A stretch of DNA of 64,000 bases, taken from Meandrina meandrites (lineage: Eukaryota > Cnidaria > Anthozoa > Scleractinia > Meandrinidae). Position numbers and translations under genes: made by a program. How positions within the stretch are numbered: the first letter of the stretch is position 1; the number at the start of each line of letters is the position of its first letter. The notes under the pieces are model-generated. The model had not been told where the DNA came from. It saw nothing but the letters and a program-made list of their open reading frames with translations, and made no database searches. Shown piece by piece: positions 1-10,434 of the stretch. The stretch lies in assembly GCA_963693305.1 (NCBI GenBank), contig OY855905.1:19005937-19069936 (forward strand). Direction: 5' to 3'.

Positions 1-1339
1 GCGAGTCGAACAACTCGCAAAATGGACTGATGTGACAGTTCCTGAACTGAGAGCATATTTCGGGGTATGTATTATAATGGGCATCAATTCGCTCCCTTCA
101 ATAGCAGATTACTTGTCCAGTGATCCCCACCTTGGAAATGAAGGAATTAAGAAAGTAATGACAAAGAACCATTTTGAGGAAATTACTCGTTTTCTCCACT
201 TCAATGACTCCTCAACTGAACCGCCGCGTGGTAATGAATTGCACGATCGCCTTTACAAAGTCAGGCCAATTTTGAACACCTTCAATCAGAAAATGCTCAC
301 ACTTTACAAGCCCAAGAAAAACATTTCCGTGGATGAGGGAATGATTGCTTTCAAAGGCAGATTATCTTTCCGACAATATATGCCAGCAAAGCCCACAAAA
401 TATGGCATCAAAGTTTGGTTAGCGGCAGATGCTTCGAATGGCTTTGTTTTGAACCACAAAGTCTACCTTGGCAAGGAAAAAAAAGGCCGCTGCGGCTCCC
501 CCAAATGGACTTGGCTACGATGTAGTCACTAACATCTCTCGCCCTTTTTATGGAAAAAACCATCATTTGTACTTTGACAATTTTTTCTCTTCGCCAAAGC
601 TTTTAGAAGATCTGATGGAGGAGAAAACTTATGCTTGCTCGACAGTGCGTGCAAAAGGGATTGCCTCCGTGCTCTTCACGCAAACTGAAGGGTGAAAAGG
701 TTGTTGCACAGAAAGGCAACCTTGTTTTTACTAAGTGGCACGATAAGCGAGATGTTTCTGTTTTGTCAACCAACTGTGACCCACTAGGTCCGCCACAAGT
801 CAGTGAGAGGCGAAACCCATGAGGTGGAGGCTCCTGTTCGTGTTGAGAAACCAAAATCGATCGCCATGTACAACGAGCACATGGGGGGAGTTGATCACTC
901 AGATCAACTCCGGGCCTACTACAATACCTGCCGACCATCTAGAAAGTGGTATAGTTACATCTTCTGGTTTATTTTTGAAGTGGTTCTTGGCAATGCATTT
1001 ATCCTAGACAAGGAAAATGTAAATCGCCCGGGACGCCGAACAGTGCGAGAGTTCCGTTTGCCTCTGGCCGAACAACTGATCAGTGGCTTTTCCAGTTGCT
1101 CAGAGAACAGAAAGCGTTCACAGAAAGCCACTTCGCTAGAGCCTTGTGTCAGCCCAGAAAATGCTGTTGGACATTTCATTTCAAGAAGAGAGGGAAATGC
1201 ACGCAAAAGACACTGCGTACAGTGTAAAAGGGATGGACGAAAAACTGAGAGCAACCGCGCAAAGGAAACAATCTATGAGTGCGCACGTGGTGTTGCCTTG
1301 TGCAAAAAACCATGCTTTATTCGCTTTCATTCACTGTGA
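1..1339 (+). pseudogene. piggyBac-type transposase, decayed, 5' cut by window
   Basis: A DDE_Tnp_1_7 (piggyBac) transposase read in at least three frames. The first segment (32-480) has the core around VDEGMIAFKGRLSFRQYMPA, with the first catalytic Asp. The second (about 468-695) carries FDNFFSS with the second Asp. The third (about 700-1339) holds the conserved MGGVDHSDQLRAYY with the third Asp, and a C-terminal Cys-rich module (CVQCK...YEC...LCKKPCFIRFH) of the kind that binds DNA ends in this family. Frame breaks fall near 475 and 690 and between 780 and 805, so it cannot make a full enzyme. The N-terminus lies outside the window. No TTAA-flanked ends could be fixed. It is clearly distinct from the better preserved piggyBac at 28384-30938. 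Confidence 0.85.
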
Positions 1340-1373
1340 ACACCCAGATTTTGTGGACCTTATGTATAAATAA

Positions 1374-2835
1374 GAGTCAAACCAGTCAATTTTCAGGTTT
1401 TTTGTAAAATATTTTATTGTCTTAACATAGGTTTGTTATAACCAGTTAAATTAGTGCTGCTGTTATGGCGGCAAATTCAAATTTTTTTAACATCTCCATT
1501 TTTAAAACTCAAAATGCTTCAACTTAGGAACTATTGACTACCCTATTATATAAAGATTACAAATAAATTGTTACTTAGCTTTTGAAATTTGTGTGTTTTA
1601 ATGCTTTGTCTGCTCTACAAATCTACTGAGCATGTATGTTTTGATTTTGTGTATGATGTTCAGTGGAGTTTTCTAAAGAGGCTAGGAAATAAGAGAAGTT
1701 TACTCTTGGGCGGGGCCAGTAGGTAAAGGGTTATATTTGGAAAAGGCTTGTAAATTCTGCAGGGCAAAGCTTTCAAACCAGCACCATATTAAATATCGGA
1801 AACGAGCACGCCAGTTTCCATGTGAGCTTACTCCAACTCCAACTCCATCGACATATACATTATATGAATTATCAGCGAAGATCAATCTCTTCCTTTCTTT
1901 CAGTGTAGCTGTTAACAGTCTTTGATCCATCACTTTGTGAACTTGACCGGCTCTGAGCTCACTTTTAGTTCGGCTTAATGTCAGCTGAATTAATCAGCCG
2001 CAGGAACTGTAGACAGTTCTTCAACTCTCGCTGTTTTTGACTTCTTGTCCAATATATAATATTCAGGTCAGCAAACATTTCGGATGTTCACGCTAAGAGG
2101 CTATCCCTAAATCACTTGGCATAAGTTTCCATGATGTAGATGAGTAAATAAAGCGAGAAATATTCACAAAGATCTATGTTTTCCAGCAGCTTTGTTTGCC
2201 TCTTTCATTCAGCTTAAAAAACGAACAAGGTGCCACCCGTGCCACAGATTTGCCACCTTTTCATACAATCGCGTCGTTTAAGTTGAAATGAAATGTCCAG
2301 ATCACTTTGTAACATGAGAAAAAAAAACCTGAAGTAATGCAGTGTTCTCACAAATTTTTATGACAGGTAACTCAACTCTAAACGAACCGAATATGTTTTT
2401 GTATCACGTTTTGCGTAAGAAGGACTCCAAATCAAGGACAAAGGCAAAAGACAGGCAAACTCGTCCCCAGGCCTAATCCGTATGGGCATACGGACGGACG
2501 GACATGACGTCATAACCAAATTTTCAAGGCTGGATGGGTTTACCAATTTTAACAGGTATCGATGCTCCACCCGCGGCCGCCTTCGGCGCCCACAGGAGCT
2601 CCGCTAAAAAAGTTCTCCAACTATCAACTCACTGACAGCCAAGTCTGCATGATATCAAAGGGTCTCAAATTCATACCTACGCCCAGTACACCAGTATTAG
2701 GCAACAACTCTTACGAGACTGAACAATTCGCTAGATGTATGCGCCTTCAATACTTTCAATAATTTCCGCTCGAATTTTCGCGCGTACTTTCGACAAAAAG
2801 TCGGTGAAACAAAGAATGAAATTCGCGCATTTCGT
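1374..2835. other. intergenic, no gene seen
   Basis: AT-rich sequence after the piggyBac remnant. The short reading frames here show no family motif. Nothing else supported. Confidence 0.5.
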
Positions 2836-3845
2836 TTGCATTACTTTTGCACAATACTGTACATGTTTCACGGACAAAACAAAGAACCACATCCGTTTCA
2901 TGTTAAATCACAATGGATGCCACCGGTTCAATCTTCTATTGCCCTTGAAAGCTACTTGGAAAATGTCAAAACACAATTAGCGGAAATCACGCTCAGTAAG
3001 CTTAAAAACAACCTGTCACGCAATGACGTCACAGCCCTTAAAGAGTTGGAAAACAACGCTGCTATCAACCTCAAAAAAGCAGACAAAGGCACTACTACAG
3101 TCATCATGAATAAGCAAGAGAGAATAAATGCGACGGCCCGACTGAGAGAATATCATCATTTGTGGATACACCACTCCAGCCTATCGCACAAACACAAAAG
3201 TCCTATATCAAGGACACAACCGATTTTATAAATTTGATAGAAAAACAAAGATAGGCAAAGATACTATTTTAGTATCAACGGATGTTTCTAGCTTGTACAC
3301 AAATATACCACAAGAGGAAGGAACGAATATAGTATGCGAAGCATACAAAAAGTTCCACAACTATAACACACCGATCCCAACACACTACCTTAGGGAGATG
3401 CTTGGCTTAATCCTAAGGGAAAATTCATTTCAATTCAATGGGAAAAACTATCTCCAAACACATGGAACCGCTATGGGAAAAAAAATGGCAGTATCATTTG
3501 CCAATATATTCATGGCAGAAATTGAAACGAAATTAATTCTACAAAGCGATACCAAGCCAAGAGAATGGAAACGTTACATTGATGACGTTTTCTCCCTTTG
3601 GGACAATGATAAAAAAGACGTGGACTGGTTTATTGAACAAGCTAACAAATTCCACCCTACCATCAAATTCACGGCCGAAATATCAGAGAACGAAATAACT
3701 TTCCTCGATACCAGAGTTTAAGGGGGAAAGATTCCAAAAAGACTCCATCCTGGACATCAAAACACACCTCAAGACGACCAAGACTTTTCAATTTACACAC
3801 TTTGCCTCGTGCCACCCACCTGGTGTCAAATATAGTTTTATTAAA

Positions 3846-4650
3846 CAGGGATCCATATTCACGGTCGTCCGGTCGTCCGACACGACTAAAAAATCGTACG
3901 GACGAGCAAAACATTACAAAAACTTGTCCGCTGGACGACTTAAGTTTGACTTAACTAAAAAAAAAATATTATTTAAATTTTCTTATGAGTTACCTGCGTT
4001 CTTACAAGTTGTCGTCCATTCGTAACTTCTAGAAAATAGAGAATAATTTGCGACTTTCTATCGCGATAAATTCATAATTTTGGCCGCCATCTTGAAACAT
4101 GCGGTATTATGAATGAAATCATTGCAGGCTCAATTTTCAAGTTGTCAACCGCTGATATTTTGTACTGCATCTGCATCCACAAAAACAGGTGGCGATCGCG
4201 TCAGCTGTTTTGCTCTTGAAAGCCACTCAAGGCAAAATGTGGCGTTTTCTTGACGGTGTGGCGCCGCCACCCACGAAGAAAAAGAAAAGTGATAATTCAG
4301 AGAAACGAACAAAATACGAACAAGAGGAGAGAAAGCGCTCGTTTATTCCTTCGTGGAAGCTGAATAGACCGTGGCTGACATTTGTGCAAGAATCGTCTGC
4401 AGCCGCCAACTCCGCATTACAAACTGGGGGCGCGATGTTTTGTGAAACGTGCAAATCGGCGGCCAAAATAAACAAAACAATCGCCCAGCGAACACGTGAA
4501 AACAATAAAAAGGTAAACTTTCCATTTACTTGTTGTACAGGCGTCATTCTTCACTTTTGAACGGGCAAGTTGAATTTTGCCAGGGCAAGTATGTCATCTT
4601 GCATACTTGCCTGGCTGACGACCTGGAGAAAAAACGAATATGGATCCTTG
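3846..4650. mobile_element. 805-bp DNA transposon insertion within the Penelope RT
   Basis: The Penelope reading frame is split between FIK and GKAIRLL. Both sides of the split carry ATTAAA (3840-3845 and 4651-4656), and the inserted segment has inverted ends: CAGGGATCCATATTC on the left, reverse complement of CAAGGATCCATATTCG on the right. Removing the insert and one ATTAAA copy restores the expected PLE order, so this is a clean insertion with a 6-bp target duplication. Superfamily is unsure: CAGGG-type ends suit hAT, but hAT duplications are 8 bp. The cargo is the zinc-finger reading frame at 4237-4560. Confidence 0.75.
4237..4560 (+). CDS. TTF-type zinc-finger N-terminal fragment (hAT/ZNF862-like)
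   Basis: About 107 codons starting with MWRFL. After a Lys-rich stretch comes RKRSFIPSWKLNRPWLTF and later MFCETCKSA. This resembles the TTF-type zinc finger at the N-terminus of hAT-derived proteins of the ZNF862 kind in marine invertebrates. A possible splice donor (AAAAAG then GTAAAC) lies at about 4511, so the frame may be a first exon. It sits inside the 805-bp insertion and no downstream transposase catalytic domain is present. It is either a fragment of an autonomous relative or a captured exon. Confidence 0.45.
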   Translation: MWRFLDGVAPPPTKKKKSDNSEKRTKYEQEERKRSFIPSWKLNRPWLTFVQESSAAANSALQTGGAMFCETCKSAAKINKTIAQRTRENNKKVNFPFTCCTGVILHF

Positions 4651-5092
4651 ATTAAAGGCAAAGCAATAAGATTGCTCAGAACAAACTCTTCAAAAAAAAA
4701 AACGTTTGAAGAGAGCCTTGAGAAATTCAAACAATGCCTCCAAGCACGCGGGTACCCCCCAAAACATCATAGAAAGGTCTCTGTCAGAGGTCAACTTTGC
4801 CTATAGACAATCGGCACTTACACAAAAGAAAAAAGTCACGAGAGGATTTTGCCTTTCGTCACCACATACCACCCGGCTGTTAAAAATGTTAAACAAATAC
4901 TGATGGAACAATGGAGCCTTATACAAAATCAGCCTTTGCTGAAAACAATCTTTAAAACTCCTCCGATCATCTCTTTCAAAAAGGGTAACTCTCTTAAAGA
5001 CGTGCTTGTTAGAGCAAAGATATAATTTGAAGGTGTTAATGCGACGTGACCACAAAAGGCACATAGGGGAGTCCGTGCAGGCCTGTCATTTC

Positions 5093-6174
5093 CTTTATTT
5101 TAATTGTTAAACCAGATGCATTTTGCAATCCAGACATAATTATGGTAACAACTAACATCTAATAAAACAATCTTATCTACTCTCATGGGATTGTCCATAG
5201 AATTTGACAACACCCCACATCAACACTACCTCCCTACATCTAGCAGACCAGACAATGAAGTGCAGATAATTGATTTATAAATTCAAAAGTTTTGTCTAAA
5301 GAAGTTATTGAGCCCACCAGGCACACACCATGGCAAAATTATCTCTGACATTGTTTTGAGGAGAAAAAAAGATGGTAGTCATTGTATTCTTTTAGTCCTG
5401 ATGAAACCTAAACCAGTATGCCTCTAAGCTCCATTTCAAGATTGACACCTTGCACACTGTCATGAAGCCTGTTGAAGAAGGCTGTTTTATGGCATCTACC
5501 CACCTTAAGAATGCCTACTCCTGAAACATAATTGTGGACTATTAACCACTGTTTTAAGAATTGATGATTGGCTTAAGTGATGGTAAACCATGTAAACAGT
5601 TGGTTTCAAGGGGCAAAGGGGCTCATAATTTGGGGCACATCTCTTCATCATGAACTATTATTGCATTAGAGAAAACGGTTGGTGGTGTACACACTGTTTG
5701 CTAAATTTTCTTTAATTACTTTACTCAATTGGTTTCTCTGTTTATGCTGCCTCATGGTTTGAAGTTAATTTAATTCCCTCAACATAGCCCTAGCATTTAA
5801 GAAACAGGTTTTCTAAACAGTGTTAGTCAGTTATACACCTGGCTAGTGAGACTGTTGTTAATGAAGACTATTATAACTTTTAAATGTCAATGTGTGTGAC
5901 AGTTCCTGCTGTTTCTAGGTACCAGTACTGATGGGGAGTTTGAGCAGTTAAGGGGGGTGACTCTTAACTACCAATTTGTTTCTAAGGCAGGTTTCTAATT
6001 GCTATATTTTGGAAACAAAACATCATACAGATAAGCTTTTTGCACGAGTTTGTTCTATTGAAGATTCCTCCAAGAGTTTCAGGTCACGGTGATATTTAAC
6101 GCGTCACGTGACCAGAACAGAATAAACCCTAAAACTCAAACAGCGGATAGATTTTAAAATTAAAATGAGCGTCA
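5093..6174. other. intergenic, target site region of the Polinton
   Basis: No open frame with recognisable motifs and no strong repeats. The Polinton inserted at its right edge, next to GTAGA (6175-6179). Confidence 0.5.
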
Positions 6175-6179
6175 GTAGA
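6175..6179. repeat. left target-site duplication GTAGA
   Basis: GTAGA lies directly outside the first base of the left palindrome and is matched by GTAGA at 21445-21449. This is the integration footprint expected from a DDE integrase. Confidence 0.85.
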
Positions 6180-6342
6180 ACACACATATAATATACTGGT
6201 TCCGAGACAAAAAAGGTGAAGAACACCCGAGAATTGCTTAATATCCAAAAACTCCGCTCCCACAGGTCGCTCCGTTTTTGGATTAAGCAATTCGGGTGTT
6301 CTTCACCTTTTTTGTCTCGGAACCAGTATATTATATGTGTGT
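6180..6342 (+). repeat. left terminal hairpin palindrome (163 bp)
   Basis: Arms 6180-6252 (73 nt) and 6274-6342 (69 nt) pair throughout. The left arm has two extra dinucleotides (GA in CCCGAGAATTG, AT in AATATCC) that would bulge. The 21-nt loop (6253-6273) contains CGCTCC twice in direct order. The palindrome begins exactly at the element terminus and ends where the ordinary TIR begins (GGCACATAAATAG). It can form a terminal hairpin in single strands or a cruciform in duplex DNA. Confidence 0.95.
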
Positions 6343-6526
6343 GGCACATAAATAGTGAATCAAAAGACCAAGCCAGAAAAGCTCAATAAAACAAATCAAA
6401 CGCCACAAAGCAAACAAAAATAAAAACAGAGTGAACAGAAAGCCAACCACCCCCAACTACCCATTTATGTACATAGAATAATAAAAATGTCTTAGAATTA
6501 TTTTCCATTTGAACAATTATCTGCAG

Positions 6527-6540
6527 TTGTATATACGGCG
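6527..6540 (+). promoter_or_regulatory. TTGTATATA motif just before PolB ATG
   Basis: TTGTATATA (6527-6535) ends 5 nt before the ATG. The TIR repeats it for the 130-aa gene (21089-21097, minus). The same nonamer precedes the 191-aa gene. A second AT-rich stretch at 6478-6489 could be a more conventional TATA region. Confidence 0.45.
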
Positions 6541-9500
6541 ATGGCGGCAGCATACAATTCATACATTTTGAACACTATTTTTGGACCTGAAGGCGAAATT
6601 ATACGCGATAGATTTAAAATAAGTCAGACAAATTTTCAACAATGGCTACGTGTTTGGATAATGGATATATCCGTAACAAACCCAAACAACAAAGACATTT
6701 TTATGTTTAGAGACGAGAATAAAGAAAAATACATAGACTTGATACAGAGTGAAATAAAAAACTTGGGAAGTGTAAAGGTGAGCTTCGGTTTAAAAGTTAA
6801 CTTTCAAACAGAAAGAAACGGAGAACTGCAAGAAATGTCGCACTATTTCAAAGAGGACCAACCGCACGTATTTACAGCAAAAGACAGAGAACCGATAGAA
6901 GAAAAATACGAAGAATTCATGGACAGAATAAGAGGGGAAATTGAAAACTGGTCAGCGCAGGGATCGGGATGGGATATCGAAAGCATAGAGATGGCCTACA
7001 TAAACGTGGCAAAATACGTACCGATACGCGGAGGAAGCTATTTACCACTTCCAGCCAAACTAGCAAACAAAAAAGCAATAGTAAACGTGAAAAACAAAGA
7101 CAACGAATGTTTGAAGTGGGCATTGAGAGCGGCATTATACCCACCCAAAGACGGTGTACACCCAGAAAGGCCAAGCAAATATAACCCCCAAAACGATCGG
7201 ATAAACTACGATAATATTGACTTTCCAACACCGCTAAAACAAATCGACAATCTTGAAAAACAAAACCAAAACCTGGCGATAAACGTTTTTGGATGGGAAA
7301 AGGAAACAGTAATAGTGCACAGAATAAGTAGAAAAGAAAAAAGCGTAAAAAGAATAAATCTAATGCTAATCGAATCAGGGGGGAGGCAACACTACTGCTG
7401 GGTAAAAAGGGTAAGTGCGTTGCTATTTGACAAAGCAATAAACAACAAAACATTTTACTGCATGTTATGCTTATCACGTTTTACAAAAGCTCACGTTTTG
7501 GTGGAACATGAAAAACACTGCAACGGAGTGAATGGAAGACCAACAAGGATTGACATGCCGGAAGAGGGAAACAACAACCTAACCTTTAAAAACTACCATA
7601 AACAGATGAAAGCGCCCTACGTCATATACGCAGATTTTGAGGCAGTAGTAAGAAAATTTAAAGGATGCGAGCGGGACCCAAACTACATAAACAAAAACAA
7701 AACCAAATGTTACACAGAAAAGACAGAACACCATGAAGCATGCGGTTACTCATTTGTTGTGGTAAGAAGTGATGGACAAGTTACAGGACCCATCGTATAC
7801 AGGGGAGAAAACGCGGTAAAGTCTTTTCTGGAAAGGTTGGTAATAGTAAAAGACAAAATAAGAGAAAACCTCTCAAAAGTAAAACCCTTAACATTGACAC
7901 ACGAAGATTGGTATAATTTTAAAAATGCAGACAGCTGCCACATCTGTGAAAAAAAGCTGGTAAAAGAAAACTTTTTAGATTCACAGCCGGTCTACACAAC
8001 AGGTTTCATAACAAAAAAGGAGAAATACCGGGGACAGTACCATAAAAGGTGTTTTTACGAACAGCTAAATCAGCAAAGCGACCTTATGGAAATAATGTCT
8101 CATAACGCAACAAAGGAAGATGATTTTGAAATGATAAAGCTGAAAAGGGTAGGAAAAGATGACAAGCAGAAAGCAGAAAAACAAACCAACTGCTATGCAT
8201 GTAAAAAACCACTACTTCATAAATACTACAGAGACGCGGTAAAAGACCATTGTCATCTGACTGGTAAATACAGGGGAGCAGCACACAGCGAATGCAACTT
8301 AAAACTAAAAATAAACCCTAAAACGCACCAAGTACCAGTTGTATTTCACAACCTTAGGGGGTACGATGCACACCATTTGATGCAGGCAATGGCAAACCTG
8401 AATAAAGAGGTAAAATGCGTGGCCAACAACATGGAAAAATACATTACATTTTCAGTAGACGGACTGAGATTTATAGACAGTTTGAACTTTTTGCTAACAA
8501 GCTTAGACTCGCTGGTAGAAGCAACGCCAAAGGAGGAACTTAAAATCACAAAATCAATATCAAACTGCAGCGACCTTCTATACAAAAAAGGGATTTATCC
8601 ATACGAATATGTGGATTCATTTGAAAAATTCACTGAAACAAGTTTGCCCTCAAAAGAAGAATTTTACAGCAGCCTAAATGATCAACACATAAGCGAAGAA
8701 GAATACACCCACGCGAAGGAAGTATGGAAAACCTTTGATTGCAAAACATTGGGGGATTACCACGATTTGTACGTAAAAACAGATGTGGCGCTACTAGCAG
8801 ATGTGTTTGAAAATTTCCGTAAACTGTGTTTAAAGCAGTACGGTCTTGATCCAGCGCACTACTTTACATCACCAGGTCTGTCATGGGATGCACTTCTAAA
8901 AATGACAGGAGTTAACCTCGAGCTTTTGACAGACCATGATATGCATTTATTCGTGGAAAGGGGAATTCGAGGGGGTATCTCAATGGTGAGTAAAAGGTAC
9001 GCAAAAGCAAACAATCCTCTGTTATCAGACTACGATGAAAGCAAGCCAAACAACTACATAATGTATCTAGACGCTAACAATCTGTACGGCTGGGCAATGA
9101 GCAAGCCCCTCCCCAAAAGCGGATTTAAATGGAAAAGGGTGATGCCAACTGAGGAAGAAATTTTGAACAAAAAAGAAAATGCCAAGAAAGGTTGGATACT
9201 TGAAGTTGATCTCGAATACCCGCCAGATTTGCATAAAGAACACAACAGCTACCCACTCGCGCCAGAGAAAAAGGTTGTAAAAACAGAAAAAATGTCAGAC
9301 TACCAAAACAAACTGATAAAAGACCTAAAACTGAAATTACCCAACAGCAAAAAGTTGCTACTAACGCTAGAGGATAAAAACGACTATGTGGTACACTATG
9401 AAAACCTAAAGTTTTATCTGAATCAGGGTATGAAACTGAAACGTGTAAAAAGGGCGTTGGAGTTCGATCAAGAATGCTGGATGGAGCCATACATCCGGAT

Positions 9501-10434
9501 GAACACAGAATTTAGAAAGGAGGCTAAAAACAACTTTGAAAAGAACTTTTACAAACTGATGAACAACTCAGTTTTCGGTAAAACGATGGAGAACCTGCGA
9601 AACCGGGTAGACATAAAAATCGTTCGCAGCAATGAACAAGACAAAATAAGAAAACTTATAGCCAGCCCTCTGTACTCAAGACACGTAATATTTACTAACA
9701 ACCTGGTGGGAATTGATATGCGCAAAAGCCGCCTGCTGCTCAACAAACCTGTATACACAGGAATGACAATTCTGGATAAAAGCAAAATCCTGATGTACGA
9801 CTTCTTTTACAACCACCTGAAAAAGCAGTACGGAGAAAAATGTGAGCTGTTGTACACAGACACAGATAGCCTACTTCTTGACATAAAAACAGAAGACGTG
9901 TACAAAGACATCGAAAGAAACAAGAGTTTTTATGATACGTCCGACTACCCTGAGGACCACCCACTCTTTTCAAAAGTTAACAAAAAGGTTTTGGGAAAAA
10001 TGAAAGATGAATGCGCAGGAAAGCCAATATCGGAGTATGTGGGGCTGAGGTCAAAAATGTACTCCATTATGACGGGGTGTGAAAAAAACATAAAAAAAGC
10101 AAAAGGGGTGAAAAAAAATGTCATTAAGAAGCAAATAAAACACGAGCAGTACAAACAGGCGCTGTTTAGCAAAAAACAGATGTGGCATGGAATGAAAATG
10201 CTGCGAAGCGATGGACACGAGATATACGGCGTACATGTAAATAAAATTTCACTGTCCCCATTTGATACAAAACGCTGGATATCCGAAGATGGGGTAAACA
10301 CAAGGGCATACGGATACAATAACCAGATAGAAGAAATGGAATCTCTATTCAGTAATATAGAAATGGAAGAAATAGAATTAACAAATACAGAAATGAAAGA
10401 ATTAGAAGAAGCGTTAAAGTCGCTCGGGGGGTAA
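6541..10434 (+). CDS. POLB: type-B DNA polymerase of Polinton (1297 aa) with endonuclease-VII-like zinc block
   Basis: Replicative family-B polymerase of the protein-primed (DNA_pol_B_2) type. Exonuclease: ExoI YADFEA with D365 and E367; ExoII FHNLRGYDAH with D609; ExoIII VKTDVALLADV with D748 and D754. Polymerase: motif A YLDANNLYG with D844; motif B YKLMNNSVFGKTM at 1004-1016; motif C YTDTDS with D1107 and D1109. All catalytic residues are present. Zinc clusters: C307/C310/H323 to C327; C466/C469 with H501/C504; and C551-C554 followed by DHCHLTGKYRG (569-579) and HSECN (582-586), which resembles endonuclease VII/HNH folds. The start ATG lies inside the left TIR, so the TIR provides the promoter. 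The 3' end overlaps the convergent integrase gene by 21 bp. Many clean antisense frames in this region are shadows of its A-rich codons. Confidence 0.97.
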   Translation: MAAAYNSYILNTIFGPEGEIIRDRFKISQTNFQQWLRVWIMDISVTNPNNKDIFMFRDENKEKYIDLIQSEIKNLGSVKVSFGLKVNFQTERNGELQEMSHYFKEDQPHVFTAKDREPIEEKYEEFMDRIRGEIENWSAQGSGWDIESIEMAYINVAKYVPIRGGSYLPLPAKLANKKAIVNVKNKDNECLKWALRAALYPPKDGVHPERPSKYNPQNDRINYDNIDFPTPLKQIDNLEKQNQNLAINVFGWEKETVIVHRISRKEKSVKRINLMLIESGGRQHYCWVKRVSALLFDKAINNKTFYCMLCLSRFTKAHVLVEHEKHCNGVNGRPTRIDMPEEGNNNLTFKNYHKQMKAPYVIYADFEAVVRKFKGCERDPNYINKNKTKCYTEKTEHHEACGYSFVVVRSDGQVTGPIVYRGENAVKSFLERLVIVKDKIRENLSKVKPLTLTHEDWYNFKNADSCHICEKKLVKENFLDSQPVYTTGFITKKEKYRGQYHKRCFYEQLNQQSDLMEIMSHNATKEDDFEMIKLKRVGKDDKQKAEKQTNCYACKKPLLHKYYRDAVKDHCHLTGKYRGAAHSECNLKLKINPKTHQVPVVFHNLRGYDAHHLMQAMANLNKEVKCVANNMEKYITFSVDGLRFIDSLNFLLTSLDSLVEATPKEELKITKSISNCSDLLYKKGIYPYEYVDSFEKFTETSLPSKEEFYSSLNDQHISEEEYTHAKEVWKTFDCKTLGDYHDLYVKTDVALLADVFENFRKLCLKQYGLDPAHYFTSPGLSWDALLKMTGVNLELLTDHDMHLFVERGIRGGISMVSKRYAKANNPLLSDYDESKPNNYIMYLDANNLYGWAMSKPLPKSGFKWKRVMPTEEEILNKKENAKKGWILEVDLEYPPDLHKEHNSYPLAPEKKVVKTEKMSDYQNKLIKDLKLKLPNSKKLLLTLEDKNDYVVHYENLKFYLNQGMKLKRVKRALEFDQECWMEPYIRMNTEFRKEAKNNFEKNFYKLMNNSVFGKTMENLRNRVDIKIVRSNEQDKIRKLIASPLYSRHVIFTNNLVGIDMRKSRLLLNKPVYTGMTILDKSKILMYDFFYNHLKKQYGEKCELLYTDTDSLLLDIKTEDVYKDIERNKSFYDTSDYPEDHPLFSKVNKKVLGKMKDECAGKPISEYVGLRSKMYSIMTGCEKNIKKAKGVKKNVIKKQIKHEQYKQALFSKKQMWHGMKMLRSDGHEIYGVHVNKISLSPFDTKRWISEDGVNTRAYGYNNQIEEMESLFSNIEMEEIELTNTEMKELEEALKSLGG

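Larger units (their letters stand above)
2836..5092 (+). pseudogene. Penelope-like reverse transcriptase, interrupted
   Basis: Penelope-like element (PLE) RT fragment. The N-terminal part (2860-3230) has the family signature NLKKADKGTTTVIMN preceded by PPVQSSIALESYLENV. The RT core (3290-3721) has TDVSSLYTNIP, GTAMGKKMAVSFANIFM and the catalytic YIDDVFSLW. The part after the core reads SCHPPGVKYSFIK up to 3845. It resumes at 4657 with GKAIRLLRTNSS and continues in shifted frames to FVTTYHPAVKN and SLKDVLVRAKI near 5020. A GIY-YIG endonuclease domain, expected downstream in most PLEs, is not seen. Several stops and frame shifts make this a dead copy, broken further by the 805-bp insertion at 3846-4650. 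Confidence 0.85.
6180..6545 (+). repeat. left terminal inverted repeat, 366 bp
   Basis: Outer 163 bp (6180-6342) form a palindrome. The inner 203 bp (6343-6545) are the exact reverse complement of 21079-21281. Identity ends after ATGGC, which is the start codon and second-codon GC of the PolB gene. Beyond it the two sides diverge at once. Confidence 0.95.

Noticed and set aside
6180..6342. Terminal palindrome as a Rho-independent terminator or tRNA-like structure
   Set aside because: It is duplicated at both element ends at the exact borders and has no T-run or tRNA features.
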